Below, piece by piece: positions 1 to 6,207 of a DNA stretch of 37,753 nt. The stretch's first letter is position 1. Every line of letters begins with the position of its first letter. The position numbers were made by a program, and so were the translations under genes. The notes below the pieces were generated by a model. The model was not told the DNA's origin, searched no databases, and worked only from the letters and a program-made list of their open reading frames with translations. Location: contig NZ_JAVIFW010000037.1 of assembly GCF_031157275.1 (NCBI RefSeq), forward strand, positions 1 to 37,753. The letters are read 5' to 3'. The stretch comes from Streptomyces sp. LHD-70. GTDB lineage: Bacteria; Actinomycetota; Actinomycetes; Streptomycetales; Streptomycetaceae.

Positions 1-66
1 GCTAAGCCTCACAGCGCCGATGGTACTGCAGGGGGGACCCTGTGGGAGAGTAGGACGCCGCCGAAC
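1..66 (+). rRNA. 5S ribosomal RNA, 3' part (cut by window edge)
   Basis: The first 66 bases match the 3' half of actinobacterial 5S rRNA: the GCTAAGCC segment, the GCCGATGGTACTGC block, the loop-E/helix-V bases GGGAGAGTAGGACGCCGCC, and the 3' terminal GAAC. The 5' half lies outside the window. It is followed at once by an intrinsic terminator, as expected for the last gene of a 16S-23S-5S operon. The exact mature 3' end cannot be fixed from sequence alone. Confidence 0.93.
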
Positions 67-78
67 TATTTGTTGGGG

Positions 79-106
79 AAGCCCCGCACCTGATGGTGCG
101 GGGCTT
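79..106 (+). terminator. Intrinsic terminator of the rRNA operon
   Basis: A perfect GC-rich stem of 11-12 bp (AAGCCCCGCACC paired with GGTGCGGGGCTT) closes on a TGAT loop and is followed by a T-rich stretch (TTTCCTGTTTT). It lies 13 bases after the end of 5S rRNA and ends transcription of the rRNA operon before the HAD gene. Confidence 0.92.
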
Positions 107-143
107 TCCTGTTTTCAGGGGTCTCAGGACTTACAGTCAAAGC

Positions 144-788
144 ATGCGCTATGACCTGGTGATCTTCGACAACGACGGCGTCCTCGTGGACAGCGAGCCC
201 ATCTCCAACGCCATTCTGGCCAGCTATCTCACCGAGTTGGGGCACCCCACGACGTACCAGGAATCGCTGCGGGACTACATGGGTGCGGCCATGCACCGGG
301 TGCACGATCTCGTGGCCGAGAGAGGTGGCAAGCCGCTGCCCGAAGACTTCGAGACGGCGTACAACCGGCGCGTGTTCACCGCGTTCCAGGAGGAGTTGGA
401 GCCCGTGTCGGGCGCCGTCGACGTACTGGAGAAGCTCACCGCCGAAGGTGTTCCGTACTGTGTGGCGTCCTCCGGGAGTCACGAGAAGATTCGGGTCGGG
501 CATCTCAAGACCGGGCTCGACGAGTGGTTCGAAGAGGAATGGATCTTCAGCTCGGAGGATGTCGGCACGGGCAAGCCGGCGCCCGATCTCTTTCTGCACG
601 CGGCCCAGCGGATGGATGTCGAGCCGCAGAAGTGCGTCGTCATCGAGGACAGTCCGCTGGGTATTCAGGCGGCGCAGGCGGCGGGTATGGACGTGTTCGC
701 GTTCACGTCGATGATGCCGCGGGACCGGCTCGACGGGGCCACCGCGTACTTCTCCGACATGGGTCAACTCCCGGAATTGCTGGGCTGA
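144..788 (+). CDS. HAD-family phosphatase, beta-phosphoglucomutase-like
   Basis: This 214-residue protein has the HAD fold with the phosphoglucomutase-type cap. Motif I is FDNDGVLVDSEP near residues 8-19, with the nucleophile Asp9 and acid/base Asp11. The second motif is VASSGS in mid-protein, and the last is VIEDSPLGIQAAQAAGM, carrying the acidic Mg2+ ligands. Such enzymes dephosphorylate or isomerise small sugar phosphates or similar metabolites in the cytoplasm; the substrate cannot be read from the sequence. The start at 144 (MRYDLVIFDND) puts motif I at the usual distance from the N-terminus. The in-frame GTG-type start at 93 would lie inside the rRNA terminator and is rejected. No good ribosome-binding site precedes the ATG, so a leaderless or weakly translated message is possible. 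Confidence 0.9.
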   Translation: MRYDLVIFDNDGVLVDSEPISNAILASYLTELGHPTTYQESLRDYMGAAMHRVHDLVAERGGKPLPEDFETAYNRRVFTAFQEELEPVSGAVDVLEKLTAEGVPYCVASSGSHEKIRVGHLKTGLDEWFEEEWIFSSEDVGTGKPAPDLFLHAAQRMDVEPQKCVVIEDSPLGIQAAQAAGMDVFAFTSMMPRDRLDGATAYFSDMGQLPELLG

Positions 789-920
789 TTCATCTGCCCA
801 AGCCTGCAGGGCCGTGAGGGACCTGGGACTACCACCGGGGCGCGATGCTCGTACCGATGGTTCTGGTGCTTGTGACGTTGGTGTACGCCCGGTCGTTCGC
901 GTCCGAGGGCGACCGATACG

Positions 921-2093
921 GTGACGGGCATGAGCGGCCGCGCACAGCTGATGTGGGACGAGGCAGTAACGCGCTATGACTTCGGCGCCGGGCATCCGAT
1001 GGACCCGGTGCGGCTTGCGCTGACCAGAGGGCTCGTCTCGGCGTACGGGCTCGACCGCGACCTGGAGGTCGTGGCGGCGAAGCCCGCGGGGGAGTCGACG
1101 CTGCGGCTCGTGCACCGGGAGGACTACGTTGACGCGGTGAAGGCCGCCTCCGCGGACCCCGCCGCGGCCACGGGCTCGTACGGCCTGGGGACCGTCGACG
1201 ATCCGGCGTTCGCGGGGATGCACGAGGTGTCGGCGCTGATCGCCGGGCAGTCCGTGGGGGCGGCCGAGGCGGTGTGGCGCGGGGAGGCCAAGCACGCGGT
1301 GAACTTCGCGGGCGGCCTGCACCACGCGATGCCCGGCGGCGCGGCCGGCTTCTGCATCTACAACGACGCGGCGCTCGCGATCGCGCGGCTGCTCGAGCTG
1401 GGGGCGGAGCGCGTCGCGTACGTGGATGTGGACGTGCACCACGGGGACGGGGTGCAGGCGGCGTTCTGGGAGGACCCCAGGGTGCTGACGATCTCGCTGC
1501 ACGAGCACCCGCGGACGCTGTTCCCGCAGACCGGCTGGCCCGAGGAGACCGGTGCGGCCGAGGGCAGTGCCGTGAACGTGGCGCTGCCGGCGGGGACGGG
1601 CGACGCCGGGTGGCTGCGGGCGTTCCACGCGGTGGTGCCGGAGCTGCTCGCCGAGTTCCGGCCGCAGGTCCTGGTCACACAGCACGGCGCGGACACGCAC
1701 TTCGAGGATCCGCTGGCGCATCTGGCCGTCTCGTTGGACGCGCAGCGCGCCGTGCAGCTCGCCTGCCACGAGCTGGCGCACGAGCACGCGGACGGGCGCT
1801 GGGTGGCGCTCGGCGGTGGCGGCTACGCGGTGGTGGACGTGGTGCCCCGGTCGTGGACGCACCTCGTGGCGATCGCCGCCGGGCGGGAGATCGCGCCGGG
1901 GACGGAGATCCCGGAGGAGTGGCGCCAGGAGGTGTTCGCGCGTACGCGGGAGTCCGCGCCCCGGCGCATGACCGATGGCCGCAAGCCGTCCTGGGCGGAC
2001 TGGGAGGCGGGCTACGACCCGGCCGACCGCCTCGACCAGGCGATCCTCGCCACCCGCCGCTCGGTCTTCCCGCTGCGCGGGCTGTTGCCGTAG
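921..2093 (+). CDS. acuC: AcuC-like class I histone-deacetylase-family amidohydrolase
   Basis: The 390-residue product belongs to the arginase/deacetylase superfamily, as does AcuC, which is thought to remove acetyl groups from lysines of target proteins such as acetyl-CoA synthetase. Active-site motifs are visible: GGLHHAMPGGAAGFC (tandem His134/His135), YVDVDVHHGDG (Zn ligands Asp171 and His173) and QHGADTHFEDPLAH (third metal ligand Asp). These are all the residues needed for zinc-dependent deacetylation. Length is normal for the family. Starts at GTG 921 or ATG 930 (MSGRAQLMWDEAVTRYDFG) are both possible; the second may be preferred. The 3' end carries an in-frame 30-bp duplication across the stop codon. 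The physiological substrate is unknown. Confidence 0.92.
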   Translation: MTGMSGRAQLMWDEAVTRYDFGAGHPMDPVRLALTRGLVSAYGLDRDLEVVAAKPAGESTLRLVHREDYVDAVKAASADPAAATGSYGLGTVDDPAFAGMHEVSALIAGQSVGAAEAVWRGEAKHAVNFAGGLHHAMPGGAAGFCIYNDAALAIARLLELGAERVAYVDVDVHHGDGVQAAFWEDPRVLTISLHEHPRTLFPQTGWPEETGAAEGSAVNVALPAGTGDAGWLRAFHAVVPELLAEFRPQVLVTQHGADTHFEDPLAHLAVSLDAQRAVQLACHELAHEHADGRWVALGGGGYAVVDVVPRSWTHLVAIAAGREIAPGTEIPEEWRQEVFARTRESAPRRMTDGRKPSWADWEAGYDPADRLDQAILATRRSVFPLRGLLP

Positions 2094-2145
2094 GCCGATC
2101 TCGTACGGAGGCGTGTGCCGTAAGCCGAACTCGTACGGAGGCGCG
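2086..2145 (+). repeat. 30-bp tandem duplication spanning the acuC stop codon
   Basis: Two adjacent 30-bp copies (2086-2115 and 2116-2145) share 27 of 30 bases. Copy 1 contains the acuC stop (TTGCCGTAG) and copy 2 the equivalent GTGCCGTAA in the same frame. The unit length is a multiple of three, so a stop-codon change in copy 1 would extend AcuC by ten residues. Both copies contain CTCGTACGGAGGCG. Confidence 0.9.
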
Positions 2146-2316
2146 GCGGAACCCTGAACCGGTAACCGTGAAATGGCCCCTGAACCGTGAACCCTGAACT
2201 CGCCTACCAGCAGTGGGAGTCGAGGCGCCCGGCAACGGGCCGGAAGTTAGCCCGACGGTGGGGATTGTCCGGGGTTCCGCGGTCCGGCCGGGGGTGAGTG
2301 CGCCAGCATCGCAGGC

Positions 2317-3132
2317 GTGTTGAGCACCGGCGCCTTGCGGGCGCATCTGCTGGCCGCCCGGCTCGCCGGGCCCGTGGCCACCTCGCGCGAGGAGAGCCTG
2401 CGCAGCTATCGGCTCTTCGCGGCCAGGGACCCGCGGGTGCTGCTCGGGCTCGATCCCGAATGGTCGTGGGACGAACGGGACTTGATCGCGCTCATGGCCG
2501 ACAAGTGCGGCGTATCGGCCGACCCTCGGCACACCACCGGTCCCGATGTGATCGACCCGGAGCGGACGGTGGCCGGTCTCGACGCGTTCGCGGACCGGTT
2601 GCGGCAGGCCGCGCGGCGGCGCGCGCCCGTGCTGATCGGCACCGGTCACCCGCATCGACTGCTCGGTTTCTACGCCGAGTTGGCGGACGCCCTCTCGGCG
2701 GCCGGATGCAGGGTGCTCACCCCCGCGCAGGGCGTACGTGTCGACATAACGACCCGGTTCGGTCTACGTACGTACGCCCTTGACCATGTGCGCGGGGTTG
2801 CGTTGGTGCGCGACGCGGCCGGGGCGGGCGCCGGGCGTGGGACCGGGGCGCACAGCCACTCGCCGCTCCCGGTGCGTACGGCGCTCGCGGCTGCGGCAGA
2901 GGCGGGCGGGCCGCTGCCCGAGCTGGTCGTCGGCGATCACGGCTGGGTCTGCGGTGCAGGTCAGCTCGGTGTGGAGGCCATCGGCCTGGCCGATACGGAC
3001 GATCCGGCGCTGTTCGTCGGGGAGGCGGAGGGGCTGGTGTCCGTCGCCGTACCGCTGGACGACGGGGTGCGTTCCGACTACTACCGGCCGTTGGCGCACT
3101 ATGTGCTGGGTCGCGCAGGTCTGTCACGGTAG
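2317..3132 (+). CDS. Putative phosphatase, conserved in Streptomyces
   Basis: The product is 271 residues, from GTG 2317 (TTG 2320 is the next codon and also a possible start). I recognise the sequence type as one annotated simply as phosphatase in Streptomyces. It has no HAD or classical PTP signature that I can find. Conserved-looking stretches are DPEWSWDERDLIALMADKCG near residue 45, GTGHPHRLLGFYAELADAL around residue 108 and VVGDHGWVCGAGQLGVEAIGLADTDDPAL near residue 205. The GTGHPHR and GDHGWVCG motifs could carry catalytic or metal-binding residues. No signal peptide or membrane segment is seen, so it should be cytoplasmic. It follows acuC after 223 bases without an obvious shared terminator. 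No strong ribosome-binding site precedes the start. Specific function is unknown. Confidence 0.8.
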   Translation: MLSTGALRAHLLAARLAGPVATSREESLRSYRLFAARDPRVLLGLDPEWSWDERDLIALMADKCGVSADPRHTTGPDVIDPERTVAGLDAFADRLRQAARRRAPVLIGTGHPHRLLGFYAELADALSAAGCRVLTPAQGVRVDITTRFGLRTYALDHVRGVALVRDAAGAGAGRGTGAHSHSPLPVRTALAAAAEAGGPLPELVVGDHGWVCGAGQLGVEAIGLADTDDPALFVGEAEGLVSVAVPLDDGVRSDYYRPLAHYVLGRAGLSR

Positions 3133-3289
3133 GGGGCCGAGAGGCCTGTCTGTGCCGGTAGGCGGCCTGTCGCAGCACCTCTTCCCCACTCGCACCACCC
3201 GCCTCTACTCTGGGTGTGAGCGCGCAGCGACGAGGAGTTACCGGAAGGGGAAGCCGGTGCCCGTCATGTGCGGAAGGTTCGGGTGTGTC

Positions 3290-3499
3290 ATGGCTGCTGA
3301 GCAGAGGCCTCTGAGTGAGGTGCAGTTTCTGACCGTGGCGGAAGTCGCCTCGGCGATGCGAGTGTCGAAGATGACCGTGTACCGCCTGGTGCACAGCGGT
3401 CATCTGCCGGCGATCCGGGTGGGGAGGTCCTTCCGGGTGCCGGAGAACTCGGTGCACGAATACCTTCGCGACTCGTATGTGGGGGTGGAGACAGCCTGA
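3290..3499 (+). CDS. BldC-like small DNA-binding protein (MerR-type winged helix, excisionase family)
   Basis: This 69-residue protein is essentially one helix-turn-helix domain. The motif FLTVAEVASAMRVSKMTVY (residues 13-31) is followed by the wing RLVHSGHLPAIRVGRSFRVPE and a short C-terminal helix. It is the BldC/excisionase-type fold: a lone MerR-like DNA-binding domain that usually binds direct repeats cooperatively. The ATG at 3290 (MAAEQRPL) gives the usual family length; an in-frame ATG at 3266 would add eight residues. The gene precedes bS22, as in mycobacteria (Rv0500A, from memory). The targets are unknown, and it should not be taken for a phage excisionase because no integrase or attachment site is nearby. 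Confidence 0.9.
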   Translation: MAAEQRPLSEVQFLTVAEVASAMRVSKMTVYRLVHSGHLPAIRVGRSFRVPENSVHEYLRDSYVGVETA

Positions 3500-3512
3500 T
3501 CGGCCACCTCGA

Positions 3513-3542
3513 TTACGGGCTCGGCGCTCGGGCGGGTAGGCT
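3513..3542 (+). promoter_or_regulatory. Candidate housekeeping promoter of the bS22 gene
   Basis: TTACGG (3513-3518) and TAGGCT (3537-3542) are separated by 18 bases and resemble sigma-HrdB -35 and -10 boxes. Transcription would begin near 3549 and include the leader hairpin upstream of the bS22 start at 3632. Confidence 0.5.
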
Positions 3543-3585
3543 GTGCCGACGTAGGTCGTGTGGGCCCAGATTGCCCCGCACCGAG

Positions 3586-3605
3586 ATTCCCGCCGCAGCG
3601 GGAAT
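3586..3605 (+). promoter_or_regulatory. Leader hairpin upstream of bS22
   Basis: ATTCCCGC (3586-3593) pairs perfectly with GCGGGAAT (3598-3605) over a CGCA loop. It lies 26 bases before the bS22 start codon and upstream of the GAGGG ribosome-binding site (3622-3626). It has no T-run, so it is more likely a leader structure than a terminator. An autoregulatory role is only a possibility. Confidence 0.55.
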
Positions 3606-3631
3606 GTTCCGAGAAGTGAGCGAGGGTAGTC

Positions 3632-3730
3632 GTGGGCTCTGTTATCAAGAAGCGGCGTAAGCGGATGGCGAAGAAGAAGCACCGCAAGCTGCTGAAGCGC
3701 ACGCGCGTTCAGCGTCGCAACAAGAAGTAA
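3632..3730 (+). CDS. 30S ribosomal protein bS22 (AURKAIP1/COX24-domain mini-protein)
   Basis: A 32-residue, extremely basic protein starts at GTG 3632 and ends with a TAA stop. It begins MGSVIKKRRKRMAKKKHR and continues with Lys/Arg-rich sequence to NKK. This is the COX24/AURKAIP1-type peptide found in actinobacteria; in mycobacterial ribosome structures the homologue is the small-subunit protein bS22, buried near the decoding region. GAGGG at 3622-3626 is a good ribosome-binding site five bases from the start. The gene is monocistronic, with its own likely promoter (3513-3542) and terminator (3753-3791). It is easily missed by gene callers because of its size. Confidence 0.93.
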   Translation: MGSVIKKRRKRMAKKKHRKLLKRTRVQRRNKK

Positions 3731-3752
3731 GCGCCGCCTCAACGCAGCGCAT

Positions 3753-3791
3753 GGCGAAGCCCCCCACCGGTTTGCGGCGGGGGGCTTCGCC
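3753..3791 (+). terminator. Terminator after bS22
   Basis: GGCGAAGCCCCCCACC (3753-3768) pairs with GGCGGGGGGCTTCGCC (3776-3791) around a 7-base loop, with one mismatch. It lies 23 bases after the bS22 stop. Little T-run follows, as is common for Streptomyces terminators. Confidence 0.85.
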
Positions 3792-3980
3792 GCGTTCTGG
3801 CCGCGCTCTCGCCGCGTTCTCACCGCATTCCGGAGTGTGCCGTCCGCGTGGATGTGCCCGTCCTCACTTCGTGCAGCGGGAGGTCATCACAGCGCAACAT
3901 CCAGGCGCTAACGTGGCCGTACGCGGATCGGGCAGGGCAGGCGCGGGCGCGGCGGTCGTGGAAGAAGGAAGGCGCTGATC

Positions 3981-5063
3981 TTGGGCAAGGTCGTGCTCGT
4001 CACCGGGGTGGCCCGGCAACTCGGAGGCCGTTTCGTACGCCGGGTGCAGCGCGAGCCCGATGTGGACCGGGTGATCGCCGTGGACGCGGTGGCGCCGGAG
4101 CACCATCTGGGCGGTGCCGAATTCGTGCGGGCCGACATCCGGCAGCCGGCGATCGCGCGGGTCCTCGCCGAGCACTCCGTGGACACCGTGGTGCACATGG
4201 ACGTGACGGGCACCCCGCTGGGCGGTGGCAGCCGCGGCTCGGTCAAGGAGACCAACGTCATCGGCACGATGCAGCTCCTCGGCGCCTGCCAGAAGTCGCC
4301 GTCGGTGCAGCGCCTCGTCGTCAAGTCCAGTACGAATGTGTACGGTTCGGCGCCCAAGGACCCGGCCGTCTTCACCGAGACGACCCCGCCGAAATCGCTG
4401 CCGAGCGGCGGTTTCGCGAAGGACGCGGTGGAGGTCGAGGGGTACGTACGGGGCTTCGCCCGGCGCCGCCCGGACGTCGCGGTGTGTGTGCTGCGCTTCG
4501 CCAACATCCTCGGCCCGACCGCCGATTCACCGCTCGCCGACTACTTCTCGCTGCCGGTGATGCCGACCGTGCTCGGCTACGACCCGCGGCTGCAGTTCGT
4601 GCACGAGGACGACGTGATCGACGTGCTGCGGATCGGCGCGCGCGAGCCGGAGCGGGGCACGCTCAACAGCGGCACGTTCAACATCGCCGGGGATGGTGTG
4701 CTGCTGCTCTCGCAGTGCTCGCGGCGGCTCGGCCGGCCGACCCTCCCGGTGCTCCTTCCCGCGGTGACCTGGGCGGGCAGCGCGCTGCGCACGGTGGGCG
4801 TCACGGACTTCTCGCCGGAGCAGGTGCGGCTGCTCACGCACGGCAGGGTGGTGTCCACCCGGCAGATGCGCGAGACACTGGGATTCCGGCCGCACTTCAC
4901 GACGGCGGAGACCTTCGCGGACTTCGCCCGCAGCCGGGGCCCCGGACTGCTGCCTCCGCAGGCCCTGGCGAAGGCCGTCGACCGGCTGGCGGCGCTGCCC
5001 TTCGCGGGCGGCAGCACCACCGGCGACGACGCCGTACAGCACCCGACGCAGAGCGCCAACTGA
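3981..5063 (+). CDS. NAD-dependent epimerase/dehydratase-like protein (extended SDR), atypical active site
   Basis: A 360-residue extended SDR protein starts at TTG 3981. GAAGGAAGG at 3964-3972 lies 8 bases upstream and decides this start. The nucleotide-binding Rossmann motif VTGVARQLGGR is at residues 7-17, followed by VIAVDAV and ADIRQP. The catalytic serine region is present (KSSTNVYGS, Ser116/117), but the position of the YxxxK pair reads FAKDA: Phe145 replaces Tyr and Ala149 replaces Lys. The protein therefore probably binds NAD(P) without ordinary SDR redox chemistry, or uses other residues. It is co-transcribed with the acyltransferase, whose ribosome-binding site overlaps the SDR stop. 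It is the apparent counterpart of Rv0501 (annotated galE2), which sits in the same order. UDP-galactose epimerase activity should not be assumed. Confidence 0.9.
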   Translation: MGKVVLVTGVARQLGGRFVRRVQREPDVDRVIAVDAVAPEHHLGGAEFVRADIRQPAIARVLAEHSVDTVVHMDVTGTPLGGGSRGSVKETNVIGTMQLLGACQKSPSVQRLVVKSSTNVYGSAPKDPAVFTETTPPKSLPSGGFAKDAVEVEGYVRGFARRRPDVAVCVLRFANILGPTADSPLADYFSLPVMPTVLGYDPRLQFVHEDDVIDVLRIGAREPERGTLNSGTFNIAGDGVLLLSQCSRRLGRPTLPVLLPAVTWAGSALRTVGVTDFSPEQVRLLTHGRVVSTRQMRETLGFRPHFTTAETFADFARSRGPGLLPPQALAKAVDRLAALPFAGGSTTGDDAVQHPTQSAN

Positions 5064-5077
5064 GGAGCGCAGCAACG

Positions 5078-6136
5078 ATGGCGGACGCCAAGGTCATTCC
5101 GTTCGACGAGGGGGCGGCGGACCGGCCGCGCGGTGAGCGCAGGACCCGGCCGAGGCCGACGCCCCGCCGCAAGGCCGCCGAGCCCTCGGCCGTACGCGAG
5201 GTGCTCGCCCTGCCCGCCCAGGGCGAGCCGCCCGCCTTCGACGAGACGTCCGGCCTCGACGAGACGTCCGGCCCCGAGGAGGCCGCGCCCCCGCAGGGCG
5301 GCTGGGAGAGCCGGATCGCGGGCGGCCTGTCCTTCCTGCGCCGCCGCCTCACCGGCGAGTACGACGTGGACGAGTTCGGCTACGACCAGGAGCTGACCGA
5401 CCAGGTCCTGATGTCGATGCTGCGGCCCGTGTACGAGAACTACTTCCGGGTCGACGTGAAGGGCATCGAGAACATCCCGGCGGACGGCGGTGCGCTGATC
5501 GTCGCCAACCACTCCGGGACGCTGCCGCTCGACGGGCTGATGCTGCAGGTCGCCGTGCACGACCGGCATCCGCAGAACCGGCATCTGCGGCTGCTCGCCG
5601 CCGACCTGGTGTTCATGCTGCCGGTGGTGAACGAGCTGGCCCGCAAGGCGGGACACACCCTGGCCTGCGCCGAGGACGCCCAACAGCTGCTGGAGCGCGG
5701 GGAGTTGGTGGGGGTGATGCCCGAGGGGTTCAAGGGCATCGGCAAGCCGTTCAGCGAGCGGTACAAGCTGCAGCGGTTCGGCCGTGGCGGGTTCGTGTCG
5801 ACCGCGCTGCGCGCCGGCACCCCGATCGTGCCGTGCTCGATCGTCGGGGCCGAGGAGATCTACCCGATGATCGGCAACGCGAAGACGCTGGCGCGGGTGC
5901 TCGGCTTCCCGTACTTCCCGATCACGCCGACGTTTCCGTGGCTGGGGCCGCTGGGCGCGGTGCCGCTGCCGACGAAGTGGACGATCCAGTTCGGCGAGCC
6001 GATCCCGACGGACGGCTATCCGCCGGAGGCGGCCGAGGACCCGATGCTGATGTTCAACCTGACGGACCAGGTGCGGGAGCAGATCCAGCACACGCTGTAC
6101 AAGCTGCTGGTGCAGCGCCGGTCGGTGTTCTTCTGA
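5078..6136 (+). CDS. Lysophospholipid acyltransferase family protein (MGAT-like)
   Basis: The product is 352 residues. A disordered, charged N-terminus of about 85 residues (rich in Arg, Pro and Glu, with DETSG duplicated at residues 55-64) precedes a PlsC-superfamily domain. The acyltransferase motif is NHSGTLPLD (Asn144, His145, Asp152), with a longer His-to-Asp spacing than the usual HX4D and resembling the monoacylglycerol-acyltransferase-like group. A second motif is VMPEGFKGIGKPF (Glu216). It probably transfers an acyl chain from acyl-CoA or ACP to a hydroxyl on a lipid at the inner membrane face; the acceptor is unknown. There is no obvious transmembrane helix. It follows the SDR by 14 bases, with GAGGAG as ribosome-binding site, and the pair is conserved in mycobacteria (Rv0501-Rv0502, from memory). 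Confidence 0.9.
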   Translation: MADAKVIPFDEGAADRPRGERRTRPRPTPRRKAAEPSAVREVLALPAQGEPPAFDETSGLDETSGPEEAAPPQGGWESRIAGGLSFLRRRLTGEYDVDEFGYDQELTDQVLMSMLRPVYENYFRVDVKGIENIPADGGALIVANHSGTLPLDGLMLQVAVHDRHPQNRHLRLLAADLVFMLPVVNELARKAGHTLACAEDAQQLLERGELVGVMPEGFKGIGKPFSERYKLQRFGRGGFVSTALRAGTPIVPCSIVGAEEIYPMIGNAKTLARVLGFPYFPITPTFPWLGPLGAVPLPTKWTIQFGEPIPTDGYPPEAAEDPMLMFNLTDQVREQIQHTLYKLLVQRRSVFF

Positions 6137-6146
6137 GCTCTTGACG

Positions 6147-6199
6147 CGTACGTGTGTGGGGGCGCCCTCCTGGCCGGAGGGCGCCCCCACACACGTACG
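6147..6199. terminator. Bidirectional terminator between the acyltransferase and rsbN
   Basis: A perfect 24-bp inverted repeat (6147-6170 with 6176-6199) encloses a TGGCC loop. It lies between two convergent genes (stops at 6136 and 6208) and can end transcription from both sides. The arm reads CGTACGTGTGTGGGGGCG before CCCTCC. Confidence 0.93.
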
Positions 6200-6207
6200 T
6201 ACTGCCG

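Noticed and set aside
845..979. Small open frame of 44 codons with a hydrophobic start (MLVPMVLVLVTLVYARSFA)
   Set aside because: It overlaps the acuC start in another frame, loses hydrophobic character after 20 residues and has no ribosome-binding site. The hydrophobic segment may be a chance result of GC-rich DNA; a conservation test would be needed.
66..1862. Long reverse-strand open frame of nearly 600 codons opposite the HAD and acuC genes
   Set aside because: High-GC DNA gives long antisense frames. Its product is an Arg/His/Pro-rich composition without known domains, while the forward genes have full family motifs.
3290..3499. Reading the small winged-helix protein as a phage excisionase
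   Set aside because: There is no integrase, attachment site or other phage gene nearby, and the gene order with bS22 is conserved among actinobacteria.
4577..6190. Reverse-strand frame of over 500 codons opposite the SDR and acyltransferase
   Set aside because: Again an antisense frame with low-complexity Arg/Gly-rich product; the forward SDR and acyltransferase motifs decide the strand.
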